Part shown: positions 36,830 through 45,945 of the stretch, piece after piece
Position numbering within the stretch: position 1 is the first letter of the stretch
Layout: every line of letters starts with the position of its first letter
NCBI RefSeq assembly: GCF_003660265.1
Contig: NZ_QXQP01000007.1
Span: forward strand, 1-64,000
Reading direction: 5' to 3'
Length of the DNA stretch: 64,000 bases
Origin: Helicobacter mehlei
GTDB taxonomy: Bacteria; Campylobacterota; Campylobacteria; Campylobacterales; Helicobacteraceae
Notes under the pieces: generated by a model
What the model saw: the letters and a program-made list of their open reading frames with translations, nothing else
Told to the model about the DNA's origin: nothing
Database searches by the model: none
Translations under genes and position numbers: made by a program

Positions 36830-37909
36830 TCAAGCCTTGCGATAAAAGCCCTTGAGCGTGTTTAGTTGCGATCCCAAGTTTAAAAGCAAGAAATCTGCTA
36901 AGATCAAGGCTAGCAAACTCTCACACACTACACTCCCCCGAATGGCAATACAAGGGTCATGCCTGCCCTTAAGCTCCAAATGCACGGCTTGCCCTTGCGT
37001 GTTGATACTCTCTTGTTGGTGTGCGATACTGGAAGTAGGTTTAAAATGCACCCACACCACCAAATCCGATCCATTGCCAAGACCCCCTAAAATCCCCCCG
37101 CTATGATTACTCTTAAACCCTTGTGGGCTGATCGGGTCGTTATAGTGGCTCCCTTGCATGCTAGAGACATGCGGATCACCTATAAAAACTCCTTTGACCC
37201 CATTAAGCCCCATCATCACGCCCGCAATGCGCGCATCGAGCTTGTCATACAGCGGTTGCCCCAAACCTAGCAAATTGGCATGTGCTCTAGCTTGCACCAA
37301 CACCACGCCCCCAAGGCTATCCCCTTTTTGTTTGGCTTCCAAGATGGCTTGTTTTTGTTGTGCCTCCACTTCAGGGCTTAAAGAAAAAATCACGCTCTGT
37401 TTGGCAAAATCAAAATCAATCGCCTTAGCCTCAATACCCCCTATGCTAAAAACCCCCCCCACCACCTCTAGCCCTAACTCTTGTAATAAAAGTTTGGCAA
37501 TCGCACCTGCACCCACTCTAATGACACTCTCTCTAGCTGAGCTACGCCCCCCGCCTCTGTGATCCCTAAGTCCGTATTTGGAAAAAGTGGTGAAATCAGC
37601 ATGCCCGGGTCTAAAACTCTCTCTGAGGTTGTCATAGTCTTTACTTTTGATATTGTGGTTATGCACCAGCAAGGCGATGGGTGCGCCCGTGCTCTTGCCC
37701 TCAAAAACCCCGCTCACCAATTCAATCCTATCTGGCTCTTGTCTGGGTGTGGTGAAGACATGCATGCTTTTACGCCGATCAACCTCGACTTGTATCAAAT
37801 CCATATCCAACACCAGCCCTGCAGGCACGCCCTCTAAAATGCCCCCCACCATTAGCCCATGCGATTCGCCAAAGGTGGTTAGTCTTAAGACCCGACCCAA
37901 AGTATTCAT
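36830..37909 (-). CDS. aroC: Chorismate synthase
   Basis: Last shikimate-pathway step, an FMN-dependent anti-elimination giving chorismate, which also feeds MqnA. MNTLGRVLRLTTFGESHG start with catalytic His, RPGHADFTTFSKYGLRDHRGGGRSSARES, GIEA and RAHANLLGLGQPLYDKLDA motifs are present; the second active His lies in the RPGHAD segment. About 359 residues. The ATG at 37907-37909 has AAAGGAAA upstream; longer forms would extend into rnc. It overlaps the rnc stop by four bases. Confidence 0.95.
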   Translation of the reverse strand: MNTLGRVLRLTTFGESHGLMVGGILEGVPAGLVLDMDLIQVEVDRRKSMHVFTTPRQEPDRIELVSGVFEGKSTGAPIALLVHNHNIKSKDYDNLRESFRPGHADFTTFSKYGLRDHRGGGRSSARESVIRVGAGAIAKLLLQELGLEVVGGVFSIGGIEAKAIDFDFAKQSVIFSLSPEVEAQQKQAILEAKQKGDSLGGVVLVQARAHANLLGLGQPLYDKLDARIAGVMMGLNGVKGVFIGDPHVSSMQGSHYNDPISPQGFKSNHSGGILGGLGNGSDLVVWVHFKPTSSIAHQQESINTQGQAVHLELKGRHDPCIAIRGSVVCESLLALILADFLLLNLGSQLNTLKGFYRKA

Positions 37910-38577
37910 GGCATTTCCTTTAATTGCTGGTAAGCCACTTGGGCGCAAAGCTGTTCGGCTTGCTTCTTGCTACTAGCCTTGCAGGTGCCATAGAGTTTAT
38001 TTAAGATAAAAATTTGCATCTCAAATTGTTTGGCATGATCAGGACCGCTCTCATTTTTGAGCGTGTAAGTGGGTACGACCTTAAAGCGCGCTTGGGTGAG
38101 TTCTTGCAATGCGCTTTTATAGTCCATGAAAAGCTCTTGAAGAGAAAGATTGGGGTAGGCTTGCCTAAAAAGCTTTTGCATCAAGGTTTTAACGGGCTCT
38201 AGTCCGCTTTCTAGGTAAATCGCCCCCATCAAAGCCTCAAAGGCACTGGCAAGAATGGAGGGTTTAGTATGTCCGTGGTTATTGGCTTCAGCGGCTGAAA
38301 TTAAAATGTGATCTTGCAAATTTAAAAGTAAGGCTAGTTTAAAAAAAGCCTTTTCATTGACCAACGAGGCGCGCATTTTAGAGAGATCGCCTTCTTGCAA
38401 ATCCTCAAAACGCGCAAATAAAATCTCAGCCACCACCAAATCCAACACCGCATCGCCCAAAAACTCCAAGCGTTCGTTATTTTTGTGGGCTTTGGCACTC
38501 CTGTGCGTTAAGGCTTGTTGGAGCAACTCTGCGTCCTTAAAAACATAACCCAAGCATTCTTGAAGTGTTTGTAACAT
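37906..38577 (-). CDS. rnc: Ribonuclease III
   Basis: Double-strand-specific endonuclease for rRNA and mRNA processing. 223 residues. The signature NERLEFLGDAVLDLVVAEILF carries the catalytic Glu and Asp; AFEALMGAIYLESG has the second acidic pair. The dsRNA-binding domain starts around residue 150 (DYKSALQELTQA) and ends with the AEQLCAQVAYQQL helix. The ATG at 38575-38577 comes one base after the rnhA stop, and a GGGG stretch at the rnhA end serves as RBS. Longer upstream frames overlap rnhA and are rejected. Confidence 0.95.
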   Translation of the reverse strand: MLQTLQECLGYVFKDAELLQQALTHRSAKAHKNNERLEFLGDAVLDLVVAEILFARFEDLQEGDLSKMRASLVNEKAFFKLALLLNLQDHILISAAEANNHGHTKPSILASAFEALMGAIYLESGLEPVKTLMQKLFRQAYPNLSLQELFMDYKSALQELTQARFKVVPTYTLKNESGPDHAKQFEMQIFILNKLYGTCKASSKKQAEQLCAQVAYQQLKEMP

Positions 38578-38578
38578 C

Positions 38579-39016
38579 TCATTGCCCCTTATTGGCGATT
38601 TTGTGCTGCAAGGCTTGTTCCCTAGCCAGCCTGTCGCATTTTTCATTTTGAGCATGCCCGCTATGCCCTCTTATCCAATGGGTGCTGATTTCATGCGGGG
38701 CACGCAAGCTCACAAATTCACGCCACAGATCGGCGTTTTTGACCTTAGCGAAGTCCTTAAGCACCCATGCTACTAGCCAACGGCTAATCCCATAGCAAAC
38801 ATAGGTCGAATCACTATAAAGGGCAATTTGGCATGGTTCTTTAAGGACTTTTAAAGCTTCATTCACGGCCCTAAGTTCCATGCGATTATTGGTCGTGTAG
38901 CTCTCTGATCCGGCAATGATCTTCTCCACACCCTGATAACGCAAGATGGCACAATAACCCCCAAAGCCCGGATTACCCAAAGACGACCCATCACAAAAAA
39001 GCTCAATACATTTCAT
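38579..39016 (-). CDS. rnhA: Ribonuclease HI
   Basis: Degrades RNA in RNA-DNA hybrids. 145 residues with all four catalytic acidic residues: Asp in FCDGSSLGNPG, Glu in NNRMELRAVNEAL, Asp in LYSDSTYVCYGI, and Asp in EKCDRLAREQA. The WIRGHSGHAQNEKCD segment holds the active-site His. GAGG is upstream of the ATG. Immediately followed by rnc, so two RNA nucleases are encoded together. Confidence 0.95.
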   Translation of the reverse strand: MKCIELFCDGSSLGNPGFGGYCAILRYQGVEKIIAGSESYTTNNRMELRAVNEALKVLKEPCQIALYSDSTYVCYGISRWLVAWVLKDFAKVKNADLWREFVSLRAPHEISTHWIRGHSGHAQNEKCDRLAREQALQHKIANKGQ

Positions 39017-39024
39017 CGAACCTC

Positions 39025-40077
39025 CTAATTCAAATTGCTATTCTTGCTATAGTCATTGGGGTGTTTTTCGATGCCCAAAATCACCTCTTTGGGGCCTATC
39101 TGTGTGCAAACCAAACAGCGGTAACTCTCAAAGGGGGAGAGACTTTTACAAAAAGAACATTGGTAACTAAAATTCAAATTGATTTGGTATTTGGCATGGA
39201 AAGTTTTAAAAATCTCTAACTCTAGCGTATCGCACACCCCCTCCACATACCCCTTTGCCACAAACACCTCTAAAAGCTTGGGGTGCAAACTCTCTAAAAA
39301 AGGTTGAATCTCTTCTTTTTTAATATCCCATAGGAGGTCTATGTAGGGCATTGCCTCTTCTAAGGAGGTGATTTCTTGTAAGAATAGAGGCTTGTGGTGG
39401 CTTTTGCAATGCCTGAGTGCCAGCTTATAGAGTTTGGGTTGTTGGTGTCCCAGTGTGAGAATGGCAAAACTCTTATCCTCAAGACCCAAATCCTGCTCGA
39501 TCAAAATTTGCATTTGCAAGTAATAATAGGTGTCGGCTAAACCGCTGGTCCCTAGCTCATCCAAGCATTCCAAGACTTGCAAGGCTTTTTTGGGCTCGCA
39601 CATGATTTCATGAGCTTGTACCATGGCATGTAGGGCGTGGGTGTTACCCGGATCGATACGCAAAACCTCGATTAAAATATCACGCGCCTTTTGCACATAG
39701 CCCATATCAATGTAGGCTTTGGCTAGACTCTCTAAAATGGCGATGCGATCGTTTTGGTATTTGGGTAATAAAACCAAATAGATTTTAATCGCCTGTTCGC
39801 TATTGCCGTATTTAGCATAATGTTTAGCCAAAAACATCCAAGTCTTAAAACCCAAGACCTCTAGGGCATTTTCTTGCTCTTTAGCCAAGAGTTGTTGGAC
39901 CTCATAAGCTAATTCCACTTGAGAATAGGAGAGAGAAAGCGCATTGAGGGTTTTAAGGTTACGGCGGTGTGCTAGAGCAGAGCGGAAATAATCCATCAAG
40001 ATTACACTCCCAATGATGAAAACCAAGATGGCGACACTAAAGAGCGAGTCTTTATAGATGAACGCTAATTGCTCCAC
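39025..40077 (-). CDS. Membrane-anchored TPR protein with rubredoxin-like zinc ribbon (LapB-like)
   Basis: 350 residues. One N-terminal membrane helix (FSVAILVFIIGSVILMDYF) is followed by tetratricopeptide-like repeats across ~65-280, for example AIKIYLVLLPKYQNDRIAILESLAKAY and ARDILIEVLRIDPGNTHALHAMV. The C-terminus has a CxxC...CxxC knuckle (QCSFC ... CLVC). This order (anchor, TPRs, rubredoxin-type metal site) is that of LapB/YciM, which controls LpxC turnover through FtsH in enterobacteria. Whether that holds in Helicobacter is inference. It lies between a periplasmic chaperone gene and rnhA. Confidence 0.78.
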   Translation of the reverse strand: MEQLAFIYKDSLFSVAILVFIIGSVILMDYFRSALAHRRNLKTLNALSLSYSQVELAYEVQQLLAKEQENALEVLGFKTWMFLAKHYAKYGNSEQAIKIYLVLLPKYQNDRIAILESLAKAYIDMGYVQKARDILIEVLRIDPGNTHALHAMVQAHEIMCEPKKALQVLECLDELGTSGLADTYYYLQMQILIEQDLGLEDKSFAILTLGHQQPKLYKLALRHCKSHHKPLFLQEITSLEEAMPYIDLLWDIKKEEIQPFLESLHPKLLEVFVAKGYVEGVCDTLELEIFKTFHAKYQINLNFSYQCSFCKSLSPFESYRCLVCTQIGPKEVILGIEKHPNDYSKNSNLN

Positions 40078-40086
40078 AGACTTGCT

Positions 40087-41175
40087 CTATTGGCGTAAAA
40101 ACTTGATTTTTGCCTTAACCCGTAACTTCTCATAATATTCGGCTAGAATTTTGTCTTGTTGGTCCTCAATAAGTTTGCCGGCAATGAAGTTTCTAGCCTG
40201 ATTAAAAGATACATTTTCTTTGCCCAGTTTTTGTTTGATAAAAAAAGAAACATAGTTCCCCCCACCCGCATTCAAAATTGGCGTGAACATATTCTCCTTG
40301 GTGGAGAGAAACATTTGGGCGATCTGCGGGTTTAAAGATTTGACATGGATTTTTTCTTCATTGTGCGTAACCCCGGGAATTTCCACATTTCTATTTTCAA
40401 GGGCTTGGGTGAGTGTTTTAGTATCCTTGGCCATGTAGCGAATCGTGATGATCTCACTAGGGATGCTAAATTCATCTTTGTGGGCGTTGTAATACTCGCG
40501 CATTTTGGTTTCGCTATTGGTATTGACATTAAAGAGCAAAATATTGCGCAAAAGTTCCCGTGTCTCAAGCTGTTTTTTGAGCTGGGCGCGGTAGGCACTT
40601 GGGTTAATGCCCTCTCCGGCTAAGGTCCGCATAAAATCTTGAGTGTCCATGCCATTGTGCCGTGCGATATTCTCAATCTCAGCATCGATCTTGTCATCTT
40701 CAATGTCAATTTTTAGGCGCTTGATCTCTTGGGCTTGGATACGCTGGAGAATCAAGGCATTAATGGCTTGTTGGCGACTCACATGCTGTTCTCTCTCTTG
40801 GGTTTCAATTTGATAAAGCGTGATCGGATCGTTATTGACCGTGATAGCAATCCCGCCCACGATGTTATCTGCCCTGCCTTCTGCTAAATCTTGGCTAGGT
40901 GTTTTTTTGGAAGACCCTGACCTGTTAGCCTGTTTGCCCTTCTCCTGATCTTGAGAGCGTTTGGGGGACTCTTGATGTTCTTTCTTGGATTTGCCTAGAG
41001 CTTCTTTAACGTATTTGTCTAGGTTCTTAGCACTAGAACCTCCTTGACCGGTTACAGATTCCACTTTAGAGTCTGCTCCCTGTGCCACTGCTAACACCAT
41101 ACCAAGCCCTAAAACAAAGTGCCAAAACCCCCCGCTAACCCTAGCAAACCTTGAAAATTTGGAAAAATACCACAC
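40087..41175 (-). CDS. Periplasmic SurA-type chaperone / peptidyl-prolyl isomerase-like protein
   Basis: 362 residues. An N-terminal signal segment (HFVLGLGMVLAVAQGA) is followed by a Lys/Ser/Gln-rich disordered stretch (~35-105). A SurA N-terminal-type helical domain follows (VNNDPITLYQIETQ ... QQAINALILQRIQAQEIKR) and a parvulin-like C-terminal part (YFIKQKLG, SFNQARNFIAGKLI). It likely assists outer-membrane protein folding. First gene of the operon running to glpC, with a double -10 motif upstream. It may be catalytically weak, since parvulin active residues are not obvious. Confidence 0.8.
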   Translation of the reverse strand: MWYFSKFSRFARVSGGFWHFVLGLGMVLAVAQGADSKVESVTGQGGSSAKNLDKYVKEALGKSKKEHQESPKRSQDQEKGKQANRSGSSKKTPSQDLAEGRADNIVGGIAITVNNDPITLYQIETQEREQHVSRQQAINALILQRIQAQEIKRLKIDIEDDKIDAEIENIARHNGMDTQDFMRTLAGEGINPSAYRAQLKKQLETRELLRNILLFNVNTNSETKMREYYNAHKDEFSIPSEIITIRYMAKDTKTLTQALENRNVEIPGVTHNEEKIHVKSLNPQIAQMFLSTKENMFTPILNAGGGNYVSFFIKQKLGKENVSFNQARNFIAGKLIEDQQDKILAEYYEKLRVKAKIKFLRQ

Positions 41176-41204
41176 TCTCTTTCTCTCATTTAGTCTTGGC
41201 TCAG

Positions 41205-41215
41205 AGTATAGTATA
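41205..41215 (-). promoter_or_regulatory. Tandem -10 motif upstream of the SurA-like operon
   Basis: On the minus strand TATACTATACT contains two overlapping TATACT hexamers about 30 bases before the first codon. Confidence 0.45.
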
Positions 41216-41271
41216 AGGGCACTAAGAACAAGATTAAGGGTTATACAACAAGGTAGTTGGTGCCCAAGCCC

Positions 41272-42228
41272 TTAAGCACGCCCTTTTAAATAGTCCCTGA
41301 CATTTTCAATCGTGGCAGCGATGAGTTTTTTAATGGTGTCGCCATAACCCCACGCGATGTGGGGAGTGAGTAAAAGTTTGGGCTGTATTGTGGGATCTAA
41401 AAAGGGGTGATCAGCGCGCATGGGTTCTTGCTCAAAGACATCGCTAGCATAGTAAAAGTCCTGAGTTTTAAGGGCTTGGGCTAGCTCCTCTTCATTGACA
41501 ATCCCCCCCCGCCCGACATTGATCAAGATTGCTTTATTTTTGAGTAGCGGGAAGTGTTGGGCGTGGATGAGATTATGAGTCTTCTCATTGAGCGGAGCGT
41601 GGATGCTGATCACATCGCTAGTTTTGAGCAGGGTCTCTAAGGATTTTTGGGGATAGGTGGGATCAGAATTGTGCCCACTTGTAGAAGTGTAACTCACGTG
41701 CGCACCAAAAGCACTAGCACAGCGTGCGACATTTTTGCCAATATTGCCCAGCCCCACAATCCCCCATTCTTTGTTTTCTAAGGACATCAAATCCTTATTA
41801 AAATGCGAAAAAAGCTCGCTATTGCAATATTCCCCACTCTTGCAATAGTGATCGTAGTAGGGCATATTGGAGAGCAAGCTAAAGGCAAGCGCAAAGGTGT
41901 GCATGGTAACACTATGGGTGGAATAACCCACCACATTTTTAACCTGAATACCCAACTCTTTGGCCACATCCAAATCAATCATGTTCATGCCCGTTGCGGT
42001 GATACAAATACATTTGAGCCTTTTAAGGGCTTTGAGCATGTCCCCACTCAGCTTAACTTTATTTAAAATGATGATCTCTGCATCTTTGGCGCGCTCCAAG
42101 ACTAGTTCTTGAGGAGTCCCCGGGTAAGAGACCAGATCAACAAATTCTTCCAACGCATCTAATTTATGGCGTTTGCCCAAAGATAAAGCTTCTAAGACTA
42201 CGGTCAGTGGTTTTTGAGAAGTTGCCAT
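41272..42228 (-). CDS. D-isomer-specific 2-hydroxyacid dehydrogenase
   Basis: NAD(P)-dependent interconversion of a 2-hydroxy acid and its 2-keto acid (glycerate/hydroxypyruvate-like group). 318 residues. Cofactor motif GIVGLGNIGKNVAR at ~155, catalytic Arg in INVGRGGIVNEEEL, Glu in FEQEPMRADHP, and His in TPHIAWGYG, the classical Arg-Glu-His triad. ITATGMNMIDLDVAKELGI is the usual substrate-domain loop. Ten bases upstream of the PAS chemoreceptor stop on the same strand, so the two may be co-transcribed. Exact substrate unknown. Confidence 0.88.
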   Translation of the reverse strand: MATSQKPLTVVLEALSLGKRHKLDALEEFVDLVSYPGTPQELVLERAKDAEIIILNKVKLSGDMLKALKRLKCICITATGMNMIDLDVAKELGIQVKNVVGYSTHSVTMHTFALAFSLLSNMPYYDHYCKSGEYCNSELFSHFNKDLMSLENKEWGIVGLGNIGKNVARCASAFGAHVSYTSTSGHNSDPTYPQKSLETLLKTSDVISIHAPLNEKTHNLIHAQHFPLLKNKAILINVGRGGIVNEEELAQALKTQDFYYASDVFEQEPMRADHPFLDPTIQPKLLLTPHIAWGYGDTIKKLIAATIENVRDYLKGRA

Positions 42229-42237
42229 GTTTTTCCT

Positions 42238-43530
42238 TTAAACACCCATTTTTTGCGCGACATTGTCGCTAGCAATTTTGATTTGATCCATTAAAGATTT
42301 GCTTTGATAGGATAATTCCACAGTTTTATCCGCAGATGCCATGCCAGCGGTGATATTCACCACCACTTGGGAAGTGATCTCGCGAATCGAGCCGATGATC
42401 GCCCCGATCTCTGCGACCGATTTGCCCGTTCTCTCGGCTAGTTTACGCACTTCATCAGCCACCACTGCAAACCCGCGCCCGTGTTCGCCCGCACGCGCGG
42501 CCTCTATGGCGGCGTTCAAGGCTAATAAATTGGTTTGATCGGCGATGTCTTTAATGGTCTGGGTGATAGAAGAGATGGATTCAGATTGCGCGCTTAAGGT
42601 ATTCACCAAATGTGTGTTGTTCTTCATGGCATCGGCTACATCTTGGATATTATCTGTCGTTTTTTCAATCATCGCACTCCCATTGCTGGTGAGCTGTTGG
42701 TTTTCCTTGATGAGATCCACAATCATATTAAATTTTTCTTGGTTGCTGTCCTCTTTGTGTGTTACATCGTTGGCAATTTTGACAATTTTATAAATTTTGC
42801 CACTCTCATCAAAAACGGGGTTATAAGTGGCTTCCAAATAAACAAGGCGTTTGTTTTTAGTGAGACGCTTGAAAGTACCACTGATAAAATTTCCCGAAAC
42901 AACCTTTTTGCAATTTTGCGCGTAAGTGGAGCTGGCGGCATATTCTGGTTCAACAAATGTTGAATGGTGTTTACCCACAATCTCGTCTAAAGTGTAACCC
43001 ATAAGCGTTAAAAAATTCTCATTAGCGGTGAGGACATGGAGGCCTAGATCAAACTCAATTAATGCCATAGAGCGATTCACCGCATCATGGATAGCCTTTA
43101 AGTCATTAAATTCCAAAGATCGCGCTGTGATATCTTGAGCAAACTTGATGACTTTATACACCTTGCCCGATGCATCAAAAACAGGGTTGTAGCTTGCTTC
43201 TAAAAAAACCGCCTCGCCCTGTTTGGTGTAGCGTTTAAATCTCCCCCGCAAGAACTGCCCCGATCTGAGTTGATCCCAATTTTTACGATACTCGGGGGCA
43301 TTGACATACTCTGCATCACAAAAGATGGCATGGGGTTTGCCTTTAATCTCCTCTAGCGAATAACCCATCACCTTTAGAAAGTTATCATTGGCACTAATGA
43401 CCCGTGCTTGCGTATCAAACTCAATCAAAGCGGTTGAACGATTTACGGCCTTGTAAATTGCCCTCAACTCCTCATTCTCCTGATTTAAAAGTTGGGCAGA
43501 ATCATCTTCTTTTTTCTTCTTGAACAACAT
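42238..43530 (-). CDS. Cytoplasmic chemoreceptor with two PAS domains
   Basis: About 430 residues without a membrane segment. Two PAS domains (~20-140 and ~145-265) resemble each other strongly ([10 protein letters not shown] / [10 protein letters not shown], then [13 protein letters not shown] / [13 protein letters not shown]). They are followed by a short MCP signalling domain with the [18 protein letters not shown] hairpin tip, which ends ~75 residues later without HAMP or methyl-tether. The pattern resembles soluble redox/energy sensors such as BdlA or Aer-like receptors. The sensed cue is unknown; heme or FAD binding is possible. Start is the ATG at 43528-43530 seven bases after GAGG; an earlier ATG (43536) is too close. 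Confidence 0.88.
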   Translation of the reverse strand: MLFKKKKEDDSAQLLNQENEELRAIYKAVNRSTALIEFDTQARVISANDNFLKVMGYSLEEIKGKPHAIFCDAEYVNAPEYRKNWDQLRSGQFLRGRFKRYTKQGEAVFLEASYNPVFDASGKVYKVIKFAQDITARSLEFNDLKAIHDAVNRSMALIEFDLGLHVLTANENFLTLMGYTLDEIVGKHHSTFVEPEYAASSTYAQNCKKVVSGNFISGTFKRLTKNKRLVYLEATYNPVFDESGKIYKIVKIANDVTHKEDSNQEKFNMIVDLIKENQQLTSNGSAMIEKTTDNIQDVADAMKNNTHLVNTLSAQSESISSITQTIKDIADQTNLLALNAAIEAARAGEHGRGFAVVADEVRKLAERTGKSVAEIGAIIGSIREITSQVVVNITAGMASADKTVELSYQSKSLMDQIKIASDNVAQKMGV

Positions 43531-43618
43531 GAACATTCCTCAAAGTCAAAGTAGTGATAATGATAGCGACATACAGCTTTGTCAGAAGTTAATATGAAAA
43601 GAATTTTTGGTAACACTT

Positions 43619-43633
43619 GCCCCAAGAAGGGGC
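43619..43633 (-). terminator. Hairpin downstream of the solute-binding protein gene
   Basis: GCCCC, loop, GGGGC directly after the glnH stop codon at 43640. Stem of five GC pairs without a strong U run on the glnH transcript. Confidence 0.4.
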
Positions 43634-43639
43634 TAAAAT

Positions 43640-44470
43640 CTACTCGAAGATCACGCTCTTGGGATCGACATCATCGCCATAAATAGGCTTCAAAGTGGCA
43701 TCGTAAGCTTGTTTGAAAAAACCACTCTTGGTGAGTGTATCCACCTCTTTGTTAAGCCACTCCAACAAAGCCTTATCACCTTTTTTGACCGCTGGAGCAA
43801 TGACATCTTGATCGCCTAGAGAGGGGATACCCACTTTAAACTCGGGGTTTTTCTTCACCCAAGCAAATAAAAGCGTGTTGTCATGGGCTAGGGCTACCCC
43901 GCGGTTGTTCTTGAGTGCTAGAAAAGTTTCGGTATTTTGGTCGTATTTGAGCAGAGGGATTTTAGGATAGTGCTTGGAAAAATAAAAATCAGCAGTTGTG
44001 CCCTTATCCACAATTAAGGGTTGCTTGCCATTCAAATCCTCAATCTTTTTAATTTCTCCATTTTTAGACACCACCCCCAAAGCCACTTTCATATAAGGCT
44101 TGGCAAAATCCACCACTACCGCGCGTTCTTTGGTCTTGGTAAAATTGGCCATGATCACATCAACCTTATTGGACTTCAAAAACTCCACCCGTGCAGCTGC
44201 CTCCACAGGGATAAACTCTATCTTTTTCTCATCGCCCAGCAAATCCTTAGCCATGCGTCTAGCGATATAAACATCAAAGCCTTGGAACTGCCCCTTGCTG
44301 TCCATATAACCAAAGGGGGGTTTGTCGCTAAACACGCCCACCTTCAACACCCCCCGTTTTTTAATGAGTGCTAGACTATCTTCTTTGGCATGGGCTTTGT
44401 GATCCGAACAGCCTGCCACAAGAAACGCCACCAACGCCATCAAAACACCCGCAATTTTCAAACCACGCAT
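43640..44470 (-). CDS. glnH: Amino-acid ABC transporter substrate-binding lipoprotein
   Basis: 276 residues. Signal peptide with lipobox LVAGC at residues 17-21, so the mature protein is a membrane-anchored lipoprotein. Family-3 polar amino-acid binding fold: LKVGVFSDKPPFGYMDSKGQFQGFDVYIARRMAKDL, VDVIMANFTKTKERAVVVDF, VDKGTTADFYF. It resembles the Campylobacter CjaA/Peb1 group; CjaA is a cysteine binder, so Cys/cystine is as likely as Gln. It follows glnQ in the same direction after 50 bases and has its own -10 box. Confidence 0.92.
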   Translation of the reverse strand: MRGLKIAGVLMALVAFLVAGCSDHKAHAKEDSLALIKKRGVLKVGVFSDKPPFGYMDSKGQFQGFDVYIARRMAKDLLGDEKKIEFIPVEAAARVEFLKSNKVDVIMANFTKTKERAVVVDFAKPYMKVALGVVSKNGEIKKIEDLNGKQPLIVDKGTTADFYFSKHYPKIPLLKYDQNTETFLALKNNRGVALAHDNTLLFAWVKKNPEFKVGIPSLGDQDVIAPAVKKGDKALLEWLNKEVDTLTKSGFFKQAYDATLKPIYGDDVDPKSVIFE

Positions 44471-44503
44471 GACCGCTCCTCATATTCCAAAAAATGAGGG
44501 TTC

Positions 44504-44509
44504 ATTCTA
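44504..44509 (-). promoter_or_regulatory. Putative extended -10 box of glnH
   Basis: TTGCTAGAATG on the minus strand, 34 bases before the glnH ATG. AGGAG lies close to the start. This allows more binding protein than permease to be made. Confidence 0.5.
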
Positions 44510-44520
44510 GCAATAAAAAT

Positions 44521-45264
44521 TTAACAGCCCCCCAAGAAATTAAAAATTTCTAAAAATTTCTGCGCGCGTTCAGACTTTGGATTTTCAAAAAAGGCATTTG
44601 GATCATTTTCCTCCACCACCACGCCCTGATCAAAAAACACAATTCTATGCGCCACTTTGCGGGCAAATTTCATTTCATGGGTAACAATGACCATGCTCAT
44701 CCCCTCTTGCGCCAACTCTAAAATGACTTCTAGCACCTCTTTCACCATCTCAGGATCGAGACTAGCCGTAACCTCATCAAAAAGCATCACTTCTGGTTGC
44801 ATGCACAGCGCGCGCACAATGGCCACTCTTTGCTTTTGCCCCCCGCTTAACTCCCGCGGGTAGGCCCCCTTTTTGTGTTCTAACCCCACGCGCTTTAAAA
44901 GGCCGATCGCCTGCTCTTGCACTTCCTCTTTGGCGCGTTTTTGCACCTTGAGAGGGGCTAATAAAATATTTTGCAACACGCTTAAATGCGGGAATAATTC
45001 GTAATTTTGAAACACCATGCCAATCTTTTGGCGTATTTGATTCCAATTGGTCTTGGGCGCGCTGATCTCTTGATGATTAAAGAAAATCTGCCCCCCTTGG
45101 ATTTCTTCTAAGCCATTCAAGCACCTTAAAAAGGTGCTTTTCCCACACCCACTAGGCCCTAAAATCACCACCGCCTCCCCCTTGTTGAGACTAAAATCAA
45201 TGCCCTTTAACACCACATGATCGCCATAATACTTTTGTAATTGGATGGTTTGCAAAATTGCCAT
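44521..45264 (-). CDS. glnQ: Amino-acid ABC transporter ATP-binding protein
   Basis: 247-residue nucleotide-binding subunit. Walker A GPSGCGKST (~34-42), Q-loop VFQNYELFPHL, signature LSGGQKQRVAI, Walker B VMLFDEVTASLD, switch His in VIVTHEMKFA. Polar amino-acid uptake (PAAT) family. Its ATG directly follows the TAA of the upstream permease gene with no gap. Partners: permeases at 45265-46598 and binding protein at 43640. Confidence 0.94.
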   Translation of the reverse strand: MAILQTIQLQKYYGDHVVLKGIDFSLNKGEAVVILGPSGCGKSTFLRCLNGLEEIQGGQIFFNHQEISAPKTNWNQIRQKIGMVFQNYELFPHLSVLQNILLAPLKVQKRAKEEVQEQAIGLLKRVGLEHKKGAYPRELSGGQKQRVAIVRALCMQPEVMLFDEVTASLDPEMVKEVLEVILELAQEGMSMVIVTHEMKFARKVAHRIVFFDQGVVVEENDPNAFFENPKSERAQKFLEIFNFLGGC

Positions 45265-45945
45265 TTAGCCTCGATGGTGTTGGTATTTTCTCTCTAGGCG
45301 TTGGCTCAAATAAGAGAGGGGATAGCAAAGCACAAAGTAGAGTACAAAGATCAAGCCATAGACATAAAAACTCGCATGGGGCATGCTGATTACATGCACC
45401 TCTATAATTTGTTGCCCCACTTTGAGTACGTCAATCGCCCCGATGAGAGAGATTAGGGCGGTGGTTTTGATCATGCGGGTGAATAAATTCACGCTGGAAG
45501 GCAATAACGCCAAAAAAGCTTGGGGGAAGAGAATATACAAAGTGGTTTGTAGGGCCGTTAAACCTAGGGCCTTTGCACTTTGGCTTTGGTGTTTAGAGAT
45601 AGAAGTTAAAGCCCCCCTTGTTAAGTCCATCATCTCCGCCACTCCCCACAGCGCAAAGACCACCACTCCCGCCACAAACGCCTCAATGTGCAAATCAAAT
45701 ACAGATGCCAGCCCAAAATACACAATAAAGAGCCACACCAAAAGCGGAATGATACGCACACTCTCTAAATACACACGGCACAGAGTGCGCACGATTTTAC
45801 CCCCAAAAGCCATCACCACCCCCAAGCCAACCCCGCCCACTAAAGAAAACACAATAGAGATCAGGGCAAGGCTTAAAGTCGTTGCCAACCCCTCGCCCAA
45901 GCGGGCTAAATTATCCGCATTAAAGAGATTTAAAATTTCTAACAT
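45265..45945 (-). CDS. glnP: Amino-acid ABC transporter permease
   Basis: 226 residues with about five membrane helices. The EAA loop is SQSAKALGLTALQTTLYILFPQAFLALLP, where the coupling helix meets GlnQ. Early residues GLATTLSLALISIVFSLVGG match the HisM/GlnP start. Its ATG overlaps the preceding permease stop by seven bases. The two permeases likely form a heterodimer. Confidence 0.92.
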   Translation of the reverse strand: MLEILNLFNADNLARLGEGLATTLSLALISIVFSLVGGVGLGVVMAFGGKIVRTLCRVYLESVRIIPLLVWLFIVYFGLASVFDLHIEAFVAGVVVFALWGVAEMMDLTRGALTSISKHQSQSAKALGLTALQTTLYILFPQAFLALLPSSVNLFTRMIKTTALISLIGAIDVLKVGQQIIEVHVISMPHASFYVYGLIFVLYFVLCYPLSYLSQRLERKYQHHRG

